Assembly (NCBI RefSeq): GCF_027451485.1
Contig: NZ_DAIDJE010000132.1
Span: 56,184 to 120,183 of the forward strand
From: Bradyrhizobium sp.
GTDB lineage: Bacteria; Pseudomonadota; Alphaproteobacteria; Rhizobiales; Xanthobacteraceae
Direction of reading: 5' to 3'
Length of the DNA: 64,000 nt
Shown here: one piece after another, positions 16,284-25,324 of the stretch
Layout: each line of letters starts with the position of its first letter
How positions within the stretch are numbered: position 1 is the stretch's first letter
Translations under genes and position numbers: made by a program
The notes under the pieces: generated by a model
Databases searched by the model: none
The model's input: the letters and a program-made list of their open reading frames with translations, nothing else
What the model was told of the DNA's origin: nothing

Positions 16284-16865
16284 TCAGCGCGTCAGCGCGG
16301 CGTCGAGCAACCGCGCGAGTTCGCTGGCCGTGGTTTCGAGCGCGCGTCCGCTGCGTTCGACGCGCGCCTGGATCAGCGCGCCTTGAAGCGCGGACGTGCA
16401 GAGAACCGCCAGCGCTTCAGCGCGCGCTTTTGGGAAGCCGTCTGCGGTGAGCTTGTCTGAGAGGATCGAGACGCGCGCCCGATAGGCGGCGCGCCCGGCT
16501 TCCGTGACGTCGCGATCGCCGGGTGCAAGCTCCAGCAACACCGTCGTGATCGGGCAGCCGTCGCGAAAGCCGGAGGCCCGCATCCAGCCCGCGAGCAGTT
16601 CGGCATGCCGTCGCACCAGTTCACCGGTCGAGCGGCATTCCCCCGCGAGTTTTGTCAGGGTCGCAGCGATGCGGCGGCCGGCTTCTGTGACGGCGGCCAC
16701 CGCGATCGAGGACTTTCCCAGCGGGAAATAGTGATAGAGCGAGCCCTTCGGCGCGCCGCTGACATCGACAATTTCGTTGAGCCCGGTGCGCGAATATCCT
16801 TGCCGCCGGAACAAGGTGAGGGCCGTGTTGACGATCGGCTGCCGGTGTTTGGGAACGGCGGGCAT
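16284..16865 (-). CDS. TetR-family regulator (LmrA/YxaF-type C-terminal domain)
   Basis: A 193-residue regulator. The N-terminal helix-turn-helix shows ALTLFRRQGYSRTGLNEIVD and GAPKGSLYHYFPLGKSSIA; the C-terminal domain carries GFRDGCPITTVLLELA, the pattern of LmrA/YxaF-like TetR proteins. ATG at 16865 has GAGGAA 6 bp upstream and is preferred over ATG at 16880. No obvious target gene is next to it, apart from the IclR gene that diverges from it. It probably at least regulates itself through an upstream site. Confidence 0.88.
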   Translation of the reverse strand: MPAVPKHRQPIVNTALTLFRRQGYSRTGLNEIVDVSGAPKGSLYHYFPLGKSSIAVAAVTEAGRRIAATLTKLAGECRSTGELVRRHAELLAGWMRASGFRDGCPITTVLLELAPGDRDVTEAGRAAYRARVSILSDKLTADGFPKARAEALAVLCTSALQGALIQARVERSGRALETTASELARLLDAALTR

Positions 16866-16893
16866 CGTGCTTCCTCTCAATGCCTTCTCCTCG

Positions 16894-16914
16894 AATATTA
16901 TATTGATTGGTCTA
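16894..16914 (-). promoter_or_regulatory. AT-rich site with TAGACCAATCA, possible TetR box
   Basis: On the minus strand, TAGACCAATCAATATAATAT lies about 30 bp upstream of the TetR start. TAGACC-type half-sites occur in operators of LmrA/QacR-like TetR proteins; the similarity is from memory and not a perfect palindrome, so this is tentative. Confidence 0.25.
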
Positions 16915-17131
16915 CATCATGCTCCGAACTGTCAAGCCTGCGAGGACATGTCGGTCCGTTTGCCGTGGCTGATCGCTTTGCGATCAGTCCGGCGCTGGAC
17001 CGCTCCCCGGCACCAGCATCATGCTATTTCATCTAATGAAATTCACGATCGTCATGTGAAAATTAGGTTGCTTTCGCCAGGCGGAATGGGCCCTATTGGC
17101 GGCAAACGATGGCTGGGGAGGGCCGACGCCG

Positions 17132-17998
17132 ATGTCATCCGAAAGGGCGAATGAAAGGCGAGGCGTGATGCCGGCGCGTCCGCCGATGGGACGCGACCAT
17201 GGCGGCATCCAGGCGCTCGACCGCGCCTTTCTAATCCTCGATGTCATTGCGGATGCCGGCGGAGAGGCCAAGCTGACCGAAATCGCAGCGTCCGCGGGCT
17301 TGAACGTTTCGACCTGCCATCACCTGATCTCGACGCTGCACAATTGGGGTTACGTCTCACGCGGCATCAACAGCCGCAGCTATGTCCTGGGCTCGCGAAT
17401 TCTCCACCTCAGCGCTGCCTGCCTGAGGCAGGTGGATCTGCCGCGGCGCGCGCAGAGTTTTGTCGATCGTCTGAACGACCAGACACGCGAAGCGGTCCAG
17501 CTTGCAATCATGCAGGACACCAATCTGGTCCACATCCTGCGCCGCGAGGCGCGGCATGCGGTTCGCGTCGAGGCAGGCTTTGGCGGCAACGCCAATGCGG
17601 CGCACGCGACCGCAACCGGCAAGGCCATTCTGGCCTGGCTCCCGCCGACCGAACTCGACCGCATTGTCGCGGACAAGGGGCTCACGGCGTTCACGCCCAA
17701 CACGATTACCGACATCGAGAAACTGAAAGAGCATTTGCGGCTTGTCCGTCGCAACGGATTTTCGATCGATCGCGAAGAGTATCGTCCGGGCGTGATCTGC
17801 CTTGGCGCGGCTCTTCGCGACCATGCCGGCGCAGTGGTCGGCTCAATCAGCGTCTCGGCGCCGGCATTCCGCTCCACGCCCGATTACATTGAGCAGATGA
17901 AAGTCCACCTGATCGCGGCGGCCGATGAATTGTCGGTCGAACTGGGCGCGCCCGGTGCCATCCTGCGGGCACCGGTCAAGACGATAGCGGCAGAATAA
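17132..17998 (+). CDS. IclR-family transcriptional regulator
   Basis: IclR-type regulator of about 288 residues. The N-terminal winged helix shows QALDRAFLILDVIADAGGEAKL and the recognition helix ASAGLNVSTCHHLISTL; the C-terminal effector domain shows HATATGKAILAW, a GFSIDREEYRPGVICLGAALRD motif and ISVSAPAFR. The ATG at 17132 is preceded by GGGGAGGG at about 10 bp; ATG at 17168 is an alternative. The alcohol dehydrogenase gene starts 25 bp downstream, so the IclR protein probably controls this two-gene unit in response to its substrate. Confidence 0.88.
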   Translation: MSSERANERRGVMPARPPMGRDHGGIQALDRAFLILDVIADAGGEAKLTEIAASAGLNVSTCHHLISTLHNWGYVSRGINSRSYVLGSRILHLSAACLRQVDLPRRAQSFVDRLNDQTREAVQLAIMQDTNLVHILRREARHAVRVEAGFGGNANAAHATATGKAILAWLPPTELDRIVADKGLTAFTPNTITDIEKLKEHLRLVRRNGFSIDREEYRPGVICLGAALRDHAGAVVGSISVSAPAFRSTPDYIEQMKVHLIAAADELSVELGAPGAILRAPVKTIAAE

Positions 17999-18023
17999 AT
18001 AACAACCATTCAGGAGTGAAACG

Positions 18024-19190
18024 ATGTACCAGCCCAACCACGTCAAGACGTCGGCCGAGTTTCCTGTACCGGACACGATGCGGGCCTGGGTGCTGGGCGA
18101 TCCCGATCAATTGGAGCTGACCACCAAGCCGGTGCCGGTGCCCAAGCGCGCCGAGGTTCTGGTGCGCATCGACGCGGTGGCGATTTGCGCGACCGATCTC
18201 GAGATCATTCACCACGGTCCGCCGGCGTTGATTCAGGGCGGCCAGCCCTTCAACAAGAATTTCACGCCGGGCCACGAATATATGGGAACGGTAGTGGCGC
18301 TGGGGCCCGGCGTCGACGAATACCGGATCGGACAGCGTGTCACGGTTGAAATCCATGCCGGGTGCGGCCAGTGCAAGCGTTGCCGCGAGGGCATGTACAC
18401 GGCGTGTCACAACTACGGCCTCAACTACGGTGATGTCGACAAGGGCCATCGCGCCAACGGCTTCACCACCGACGGCGGCTTTGCCGAATATGCCGTCAAC
18501 AACATCAACACGCTGGTGCCGATTTCCGACGAGATGTCCGATGAAGAGGCGACGTTGGTCGTCACGGCAGGCACCGCGATGTACGGTCTGACCGAACTTG
18601 GCGGCCTGGTTGCGGGCGAAAGCGTGGTGGTGACCGGACCCGGGCCGATCGGACTGCTCGGGGTCGCGGTCGCGAAGGCGCTCGGCGCCCATCCGGTGAT
18701 CCTGACCGGCACGCGCGACAACCGCCTTCAGATCGGCAAGGAATTGGGCGCCGATTACGTCGTCAATGCGAAGAAGGAGGATCCGGTCGCGGCGGTGCGC
18801 AAGCTCAACGGCGGCAAGGGCGTCGACTACGTCGTCGAATGTTCCGGCGCGCCGGAAGCCGTCAACGAAGCGGCGCGCATGGTCAACCGCGGTGGGCGCA
18901 TTTGTCTCGCAGCATTCCCGGGCAAGCCGGCCGAGGTCGATATCGCCCATATTGTTCGCAACAACATCTACGTCTACGGCATCCGCGGCGAAGGCAAGAG
19001 CGCCACACATCGTGCGGAAGCCTTCATGGCGCAGAAGCGTTTCGACGCGACAAAGGTGCATACCCACACCTTCGCGCTGGAGGACCTGCCGACCGCGCTG
19101 AAATATGCCCGCGAGCGCATCGAGGATGCGATCAAGGTCGTGGTCAAGACCCACGGACATGCGGCGCTCAATCGCGTCGCCGCGGAGTAG
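18024..19190 (+). CDS. Zinc-dependent alcohol/polyol dehydrogenase
   Basis: Medium-chain dehydrogenase of 388 residues. It has catalytic zinc ligands in AICATDLEI and TPGHEYMGTV, structural zinc cysteines in CGQCKRCREGMYTAC (about 113-127), and the cofactor motif VVVTGPGPIGLLGVAVAKALGA. The insert after the zinc loop and the TDGGFAEYAV segment resemble threonine, sorbitol and related polyol dehydrogenases. CAGGAG precedes the start. It is the second gene after the IclR regulator. The substrate is not determined. Confidence 0.88.
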   Translation: MYQPNHVKTSAEFPVPDTMRAWVLGDPDQLELTTKPVPVPKRAEVLVRIDAVAICATDLEIIHHGPPALIQGGQPFNKNFTPGHEYMGTVVALGPGVDEYRIGQRVTVEIHAGCGQCKRCREGMYTACHNYGLNYGDVDKGHRANGFTTDGGFAEYAVNNINTLVPISDEMSDEEATLVVTAGTAMYGLTELGGLVAGESVVVTGPGPIGLLGVAVAKALGAHPVILTGTRDNRLQIGKELGADYVVNAKKEDPVAAVRKLNGGKGVDYVVECSGAPEAVNEAARMVNRGGRICLAAFPGKPAEVDIAHIVRNNIYVYGIRGEGKSATHRAEAFMAQKRFDATKVHTHTFALEDLPTALKYARERIEDAIKVVVKTHGHAALNRVAAE

Positions 19191-19267
19191 GTGGACGGAC
19201 TCCGAACGGGGTCACGCCGGTTCACGTAATCCGTTGAAACCCAGGCGAACGAGGAGCCGACCGCCGT

Positions 19268-19747
19268 TCAGCGGCGGCGCCCGCCCGACCAGTTGGCAGC
19301 CCATATCAAGGCCAATCTCTGGCCCTCGGCGACCTGCTCCAGCGACATCTTCTCGGCCACCGCATCGCGAAGCCGCTGGTAGAAGTCATGCTCGCGACGT
19401 GACGACCGTGCGGCGGCAAGGTCGAGCCATTTATAGGCAAGGATGAAGTCGCGCGGCACGCCGTGGCCCCTGTCATAGCTGAGTCCCAGTCGCGCTTGCG
19501 CGAAAGCATCGCCTTGCTCGGCCGCGCGGTGGTAGAGATCGGCTGCAGTGGCATAATCTTGTGGCACGCCGAATCCGTTTTCATAGCGGAAGCCGAGCCG
19601 GCCCAGCGCGCGGGCGCTGCCGCGCGCCAGCACGACCGGCTCGCCGTCGGCCCGGTAATAAAGCTCTCCGGCGTATCCGGCGGTGTCGACGAGGCAGACA
19701 AAAGCCAGCACAACCGCCGGCAGAATTTTAATTGAGACGTTGAGCAT
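19268..19747 (-). CDS. Secreted Sel1-repeat protein
   Basis: About 159 residues with a Sec signal (MLNVSIKILPAVVLAFVCLV) and two Sel1-type repeats (ARALGRLGFRYENGFGVPQD and AFAQARLGLSYDRGHGVPRD, each followed by the YxxAAE or YKWLDLAA helix). Sel1 repeats mediate protein contacts. The start at 19747 lies inside the last codons of gspD, a 20-bp overlap on the same strand, so it is likely coupled to gspD and may assist the secretin. A longer start at 19762 is possible. That role is inferred from position. Confidence 0.8.
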   Translation of the reverse strand: MLNVSIKILPAVVLAFVCLVDTAGYAGELYYRADGEPVVLARGSARALGRLGFRYENGFGVPQDYATAADLYHRAAEQGDAFAQARLGLSYDRGHGVPRDFILAYKWLDLAAARSSRREHDFYQRLRDAVAEKMSLEQVAEGQRLALIWAANWSGGRRR

Positions 19748-22112
19748 AGGGACTGCTCGCACTCACGGTACCTCGCAGCTTCGAACGCAGCTCTTCGGCA
19801 ACCGTGTGCGCATCCATGCTGTCGCGGATAATCTGCGGGCGAATGAAGATGATTAGCTCGGTGCGCATCTTCGTGTTGTCCTGGTTCGAGAAGGCATTGC
19901 CTATTCCCTCGAGCTGGTCGAGAAGGGGAATGCCGCTCTTGTTCTCGTTCTTCTGGTCCTGGATCAGACCGGCCAGCAGCACCGTTTGTCCGTTGGCCAC
20001 GGAAATTTCGCTCTTGACCTTTCGCTCCTGGATCGTCGGCGTCAAGTTCGCTGCCGCATCGGTCGAAGGCACGACGCTGCTGATCTCCTGCTCGATGTCG
20101 AGCCTGACTTTGCCGTCAGCGCTGACGCGGGGGGCTACGTGCAGGATGATACCGGTGTTGCGATAGTCGACAGTGTTAACAACGGTGTTGTTGGCGGTCA
20201 GCACCGTTGCACTGCCAGTCGAAATTGGAACCTGGTTGCCAACCTGGAGCGTTGCGGCCTGGTTGTTGACCACGACCAGCGAAGGCGTCGACAACACCTT
20301 GACGCCCGTGACGTTGTGCAGGGCGGTGAGTATCATCGCGGGCTGGGCTTCCTGGCCGACCAGAAAATTGAAGCCCGGGAATGCGCGGTTGATGAAGGTG
20401 GTGGCCGCCGTGCTGGCGACCGTGCTTGCTGCCGTTGTCGCGCTCGTTGCCGTGGCCGCCGATTGCGCGGCCGCAAGCGCGGGCGATACGGGCGCTACCG
20501 TCGAGGTGGAATTGAGGATGGATCCCTGGTCCGGCCGCAGTCCCAGCGCGTGGCTGGTCAGAAAGAATTGAACGCCGTACTGGAGTTCGTCAGTGAGATC
20601 GACTTCCGCGATCGTAGCGTTGATGGCCACTTGCAGTTGCGGCTGGTCCACCTGCCGAAGCGCCGATTCAATGATCCGGTAGTTACCCTGATCGGCATAG
20701 ATCAGGAGTTCATTGTTGACGACGTCAGGCGTGATCCGGACGTTCTGCAAGAGCGGCGCTCCGCCGGAGTTTGGGCTGTTTCCTTTGTCGAGTTGGCCGA
20801 GATTGCCGCCGGCTGCGCCGCCCGGGGCGCTGGCGCCGAAGCCGGAATTCTGGCGTCCTCCGAAGCTGCCGTTGCCGCTCGAAGAGGAGGCATTGTTGCC
20901 GCTCGCACCATTGCCATTGCCGTTGTTGTTACTGTTGAACGACAGGCGGTCTGCCGCGCTCGCCGAAGTGCCTGACCCCGGTGCGACCTGGTTGTCGGCG
21001 CTATCGAGCAGACTGCTCGAGGAGCCGCCGCCGAACATATCGGTAAGCACGCGGGCGATCTGCTTGGCATCGCCGTATTTCACCCGATAGACGTGAACGC
21101 TGGTTCTGGTGCTGTCTGAACGGTCGAGCCGCTTGATCCAGGTTTCGACGGTTTTCAGTAATGTCGGCTTCTTGGTCACCACCATGACGGCGTTAAGCCG
21201 GGCGATCGGTTGCAGCTTCACGAGGTTCTGGTTCAGGCCGTTTTCGCCGGAATCCACGATCTTTTCCAGTTCCGCGATAACGGGTTCGGGTCCGCTGTTC
21301 GCAATCGGGTAGATGCCGATCGACTGCCCGCGCATCCAATCGACGTCGAAACTCGTCGCCGTTTCGACGGCGGTGCGGCGTTCCGGTCCAGTGCCTTGAA
21401 TCAGCAGGAGATTGCGGGTCGAGTCGGCGCGAACCACGCCGGGCTTGGTGGCAAAGCTGTCCATCAACTTGAGCAGCGTCTGCGCCGACACGTATTGCAG
21501 CGGAACGACCGAGACGCCGTATCCCGGTTCGGTGTTGTCTGCGGAATCGACATGGCCGGCGCCGATCGCATCGCCGATCGGGGTCAGGCGATAACCCGCC
21601 GTGTCGCGAACCAGCGCCACGCCGCTGATGCGAAGGGCATTTTCAAGAACGAAGATGATGTCCGACTTGGGCACCGGATGCACGGAAACGAGACTGACGG
21701 TGCCTTGCACCCTCGGGTCGATCGTGTAGCCGGTCTGCATGATGTCGCCGAGCACCACCTTTGCGACGGTCGCGACAGGCGCGCTTTCGAAATTGAGGTC
21801 GTAGCCGTTTCCGCTTCCAGTCCCGCCCGGTTGTGGATGTGTCGGGGCAATATCGGTGACCTCGGCGCCCTGGAAGACCACCGGCTGGGCCCGCGGACCG
21901 GCCGATGTTGTCGATGTACCAGCCTGCGTCGGATAGCGCGGCAGGATATCGATCGATTTCACCTTGTCGATGACGTCGATGTCCTGGGTCCCGACGGCGT
22001 TCATTGTGGCCGAATTGCACGACGCGAGGAGCAGAACTCCCGATACCGTCAAAGCAGCGCCGATACCGCGCCCGACCGCGACGGACGGACGGCTTTTGCC
22101 GACACTTGCCAT
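19728..22112 (-). CDS. gspD: Type II secretion secretin GspD (lipoprotein)
   Basis: Outer-membrane secretin, 794 residues. The N-terminus is a lipoprotein signal with lipobox L29-A30-S31-C32. N0/N-domains follow (FESAPVATVAKVVLGDIMQT; SVVPLQYVSAQTLLKLMDSF; YRVKYGDAKQIARVLTDMF), then the secretin barrel with TLQVGNQVPISTGSA, YRNTGIILHVAPRVSADGKV and TVLLAGLIQDQKNENKSGIPLL. Two low-complexity stretches are inserted: an Asn/Ser/Gly-rich one in the middle (around 370-440) and an Ala/Thr/Ser-rich one before FINRAFPGFNFLVG. It is divergent from the other gsp genes. As a lipoprotein it may reach the outer membrane without a separate pilotin. Confidence 0.95.
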   Translation of the reverse strand: MASVGKSRPSVAVGRGIGAALTVSGVLLLASCNSATMNAVGTQDIDVIDKVKSIDILPRYPTQAGTSTTSAGPRAQPVVFQGAEVTDIAPTHPQPGGTGSGNGYDLNFESAPVATVAKVVLGDIMQTGYTIDPRVQGTVSLVSVHPVPKSDIIFVLENALRISGVALVRDTAGYRLTPIGDAIGAGHVDSADNTEPGYGVSVVPLQYVSAQTLLKLMDSFATKPGVVRADSTRNLLLIQGTGPERRTAVETATSFDVDWMRGQSIGIYPIANSGPEPVIAELEKIVDSGENGLNQNLVKLQPIARLNAVMVVTKKPTLLKTVETWIKRLDRSDSTRTSVHVYRVKYGDAKQIARVLTDMFGGGSSSSLLDSADNQVAPGSGTSASAADRLSFNSNNNGNGNGASGNNASSSSGNGSFGGRQNSGFGASAPGGAAGGNLGQLDKGNSPNSGGAPLLQNVRITPDVVNNELLIYADQGNYRIIESALRQVDQPQLQVAINATIAEVDLTDELQYGVQFFLTSHALGLRPDQGSILNSTSTVAPVSPALAAAQSAATATSATTAASTVASTAATTFINRAFPGFNFLVGQEAQPAMILTALHNVTGVKVLSTPSLVVVNNQAATLQVGNQVPISTGSATVLTANNTVVNTVDYRNTGIILHVAPRVSADGKVRLDIEQEISSVVPSTDAAANLTPTIQERKVKSEISVANGQTVLLAGLIQDQKNENKSGIPLLDQLEGIGNAFSNQDNTKMRTELIIFIRPQIIRDSMDAHTVAEELRSKLRGTVSASSPYAQRLN

Positions 22113-22184
22113 GTTGCCGATCCAACCTGTTACTAACGCCTCCGACCCCTTGGCGGGATCAGGTCCGATCGCGGTTCTTAACCT

Positions 22185-22292
22185 CCGAACATGACAGAAT
22201 TGTTTGGCGCGTGTGTTCTCGCGAGAGAAATGCGAAGGCGGGCTTTGTGAACAGTCCTCGACGAGGTCTTTCGTACGACTGTCATGTTTCGG
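22185..22292. promoter_or_regulatory. Facing inverted sites between gspD and gspE
   Basis: CCGAACATGACAG (22185-22197) and CTGTCATGTTTCGG (22279-22292) are inverted copies that differ by one extra T, 81 bp apart, in the 284-bp divergent region. The spacing suggests paired binding sites that serve the two opposite promoters. No regulator gene is next to them. The rest of the region shows no gene. Confidence 0.35.
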
Positions 22293-22396
22293 ACCGATAA
22301 CCTTGCCGTGGCCGAGTATCAGGCGACCAGCGGCGGGATGTGCCGCGGCACCTGTCGGCGTGCGCCTTCAAGACAGCGTTGCGACTGGAAACGCCG

Positions 22397-24082
22397 ATGA
22401 CCAGCGAGGAGTCCCTGCAATTCCTGGAGCACCTTCGGCGCAACGACCATCTTGCGAAGCCGGACGGCGCCAGCGGTCAGCCGATCGAGCAGGGTGCACC
22501 CTTACGGCCGCAATCGAGGCTCTGGGAATTGACCGACCTCTCGCCGGGCGATTTTGCCGACGAGGTCGCCCGCTTCGCCGGCCTCGGGCGGGTCACGCTT
22601 CAAGAACTCATGGCGGCACCGGCGCTCAATGAAATGTTCTCGCAGCGCTTCTTGCGGGAGATGACCGTCTTTCCCTTTTCGGACTCCGATGGCAGCGCTG
22701 TCCTCGCGGTAGCTGATCCGACCGACAAGGCAGCACAGCGTGCCGCGGAAATCGTGCTCCGGCAGGGCGTGTCGCTCAAGGTCGCATCGGTCGATGATCT
22801 CAACGTCGTACTCAACCGGAGGCTTGGCGAAGACAATGCTGAGCCTGCGGATTCGACCGGGGAGCTCCTCCCGCGTGAAGACGATGTCGAGAGCCTGCGG
22901 GATCTCGCGAGCGGCGCGCCGGTGGTTCGTGCGGTCAACGATCTGTTGGAAAAGGCGGTTGAGCTGCGCGCCAGCGACATTCATATCGAGCCGTTCCAGA
23001 CCGGGCTCGTGGTTCGCGTGCGTGTCGATGGCTTGCTGCGGCCGGTGGCGTCGCCGGCAGGCGTGCTGCCGCAGGCGGTGATTTCGCGCATCAAGATTGT
23101 CGCCAATCTCAACATCGCCGAACGCCGGTTGCCGCAGGACGGCGCAGCACGTCTACGTGTCGGACGAACCGATATCGATATTCGCGTCGCCATCATGCCG
23201 ATGCAGCACGGGGAATCCGCGGTCATCCGCATTCTGCCGAAGGATCGCAATCTTCTGGTTGTCGAAAAGCTCGGCTTTTCTTCTTCCGACGAGATGAAAT
23301 TGCGACGGCTGCTGAAGCTGCCGCACGGCATGATCGTCGTCACGGGGCCGACCGGCAGCGGCAAGACCACGACTCTGGCCACCGTGCTGTCGATCCTGAA
23401 CGAGCCGGGCCGCAAGATCCTGACCATCGAAGACCCCGTCGAATACGATATCCCCGGCGTCAACCAGGCCCAGGTCAAGCCCGCTATCGGGCTCACCTTT
23501 GCTGCGGCGCTGCGTTCCTTCGTTCGCCAGGATCCGGATGTGATCATGGTCGGCGAAATTCGCGACGACGAAACCGCGCATGTCGCCATCCATGCCGCGC
23601 TGACCGGCCATCTTGTGCTGACCACGCTGCATACGGAATCGGCGGCTGCTGCGGTACCCCGCCTGCTCGACCTCGGCGTCGAGGGATATCTCCTGCGCTC
23701 AACCTTGCGGGCCGTGGTGGCGCAGCGGCTGGTCCGGCAGCTCTGCGAGCGCTGCAAGACGCCGAAGGCGCTCACCGAAGCCGAGTTCGCAGAAGATCCG
23801 AGGCTGACCGCGCTTGGCTTCCGCACCGGAGAAACGCTTCACATGGCGTGCGGATGCGAACGCTGTGGAGGCACCGGCTATCGCGGGCGGCTCGGCGTGT
23901 TCGAAGTGCTCGAACTGAGCGAGGAAATTCGCTCTCTGATCGGCGAAAAGACCGATGGTCACCGGATTGATGAGGTGGCGATCCGCGGCGGAATGACCAC
24001 GATGGTCGGTGATGGCGTCGCGAAGTGCCGGGCTGGCCTGACGTCCCCCGCGGAACTGCTTCGTGTCACCACCGTGCGCTGA
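22397..24082 (+). CDS. gspE: Type II secretion ATPase GspE
   Basis: Cytoplasmic assembly ATPase, 561 residues from ATG at 22397 (a GTG at 22340 is in frame). The N-terminal GspE-N domain is followed by ASDIHIEPF, Walker A GPTGSGKTTT near residue 316, the Asp box EDPVEYDIPGVNQAQV, Walker B DPDVIMVGEIRDDETA and the His box TLHTES. The zinc tetracysteine CERC...CGCERC lies between about 450 and 490. It heads the overlapping gspE-N operon and drives pseudopilus extension. Confidence 0.95.
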   Translation: MTSEESLQFLEHLRRNDHLAKPDGASGQPIEQGAPLRPQSRLWELTDLSPGDFADEVARFAGLGRVTLQELMAAPALNEMFSQRFLREMTVFPFSDSDGSAVLAVADPTDKAAQRAAEIVLRQGVSLKVASVDDLNVVLNRRLGEDNAEPADSTGELLPREDDVESLRDLASGAPVVRAVNDLLEKAVELRASDIHIEPFQTGLVVRVRVDGLLRPVASPAGVLPQAVISRIKIVANLNIAERRLPQDGAARLRVGRTDIDIRVAIMPMQHGESAVIRILPKDRNLLVVEKLGFSSSDEMKLRRLLKLPHGMIVVTGPTGSGKTTTLATVLSILNEPGRKILTIEDPVEYDIPGVNQAQVKPAIGLTFAAALRSFVRQDPDVIMVGEIRDDETAHVAIHAALTGHLVLTTLHTESAAAAVPRLLDLGVEGYLLRSTLRAVVAQRLVRQLCERCKTPKALTEAEFAEDPRLTALGFRTGETLHMACGCERCGGTGYRGRLGVFEVLELSEEIRSLIGEKTDGHRIDEVAIRGGMTTMVGDGVAKCRAGLTSPAELLRVTTVR

Positions 24083-24093
24083 GGTGCAAGATC

Positions 24094-25305
24094 GTGCCGA
24101 ATTTCCGCTACCGGGCCCTGACGCAGAACGGCGAGGTCGTGCATGGCACGCTTTCGGCGCCGACCGCTTCGGAAGTGGCGCGCCGCATCGAATATCTTCG
24201 CCTGCTGCCGATCGAAACCGTCGAAGACAAGAAGTCCGCTTCGGCGCAGGATGGTTTCAGTTTCTTCGGCCGGCCGAGTGCGGCGGAGGTAACGACGTTC
24301 ACCCGTGACCTTGCGCTGCTGCTGAAGGCAAGCGCCCGCCTGGACGATGCCCTGGAACTCCTTGCCAATGATAACGATGTCGGCAGGCTAAGGCCCGTGG
24401 TCGCGCGCTTGCGCGCTTCAGTCCTCGCCGGCGAGAGCTTTGCCAGCGCAGTTGCGGTACATCCGTCGCTGTTTCCCCCGATGTATGTGGCGCTGGTCAA
24501 GGTCGGCGAGGTATCGGGAACGCTCGACCAGGTGCTCGAGATGCTTGGCGCGGAACGGGCGCGGTCGGAAGCGATGCGCCGCAAGCTGACGGACGCGATG
24601 CAATACCCGGCTTTCGTCTTGGTCGCCGCGGTCTGCGTCATGCTGTTCTTCATCCTGTTCGTGTTGCCGCAATTTTCTTCGGTCTTGCAGGATTTCGGCG
24701 CAACATCCGACACCGCGCTCAGCTCCTTCATCAGGCTATCGGACTTCCTGCGGGCGAATGCCACCCCGGTGTTGCTGGGTGCGGCCTTCACCATTGCAGG
24801 CATGTGGTGGGTGCTGCGCCGGCCCGCCACGCGGAGCGCGCTCATATCGTTTGTTGCGAGAACCCCCGGCATCGCCAACATCTTCCAATTTTATCGCACC
24901 AGCCTTTTTTGCCGGAATCTTGCGGTGCTGCTCGGCAGCGGCGTCAATCTCACCTCCACGTTGCGCATTCTGGTCGATATCATGGCGGTTACCGGAAACG
25001 TCGCAGTGTGGACGACGGCCGCCGACCGCGTCCGCCACGGCGGCAAGCTTTCGGACGCGCTGCTCGCATCGAGCAACATGCCGCCGATGGCGATCCGCAT
25101 GCTGCGGCTCGGCGAGGAGACCGGCCAGCTGCCGGTGCTCGCGGGCAGGGTTGCCGAGTTCTACGAAGCGAAATTGCAGCGCAGCCTGGACCGCATTGTC
25201 GGCATCGTCGGGCCGCTTGCCATCGTCACCATCAGCACCGTGGTCGGGGGACTGATCGTCTCGGTCATGACTGCGCTGCTGTCGGTCACACAACTGGTCG
25301 GATAA
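24094..25305 (+). CDS. gspF: Type II secretion inner-membrane protein GspF
   Basis: Platform protein, 404 residues from GTG at 24094, 11 bp after the gspE stop. The frame runs further upstream but only overlaps gspE. The start VPNFRYRALTQNGEVVHGTL and two repeated GspF domains (FTRDLALLLKASARLDDALELL; FCRNLAVLLGSGVNLTSTLRIL) each end in the G-E-x-S/T-G-x-L motif (VGEVSGTLDQVL; LGEETGQLPVLA). Three membrane segments are visible. Confidence 0.95.
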   Translation: MPNFRYRALTQNGEVVHGTLSAPTASEVARRIEYLRLLPIETVEDKKSASAQDGFSFFGRPSAAEVTTFTRDLALLLKASARLDDALELLANDNDVGRLRPVVARLRASVLAGESFASAVAVHPSLFPPMYVALVKVGEVSGTLDQVLEMLGAERARSEAMRRKLTDAMQYPAFVLVAAVCVMLFFILFVLPQFSSVLQDFGATSDTALSSFIRLSDFLRANATPVLLGAAFTIAGMWWVLRRPATRSALISFVARTPGIANIFQFYRTSLFCRNLAVLLGSGVNLTSTLRILVDIMAVTGNVAVWTTAADRVRHGGKLSDALLASSNMPPMAIRMLRLGEETGQLPVLAGRVAEFYEAKLQRSLDRIVGIVGPLAIVTISTVVGGLIVSVMTALLSVTQLVG

Positions 25306-25324
25306 AGCGAAGGGGTTGCATCAG

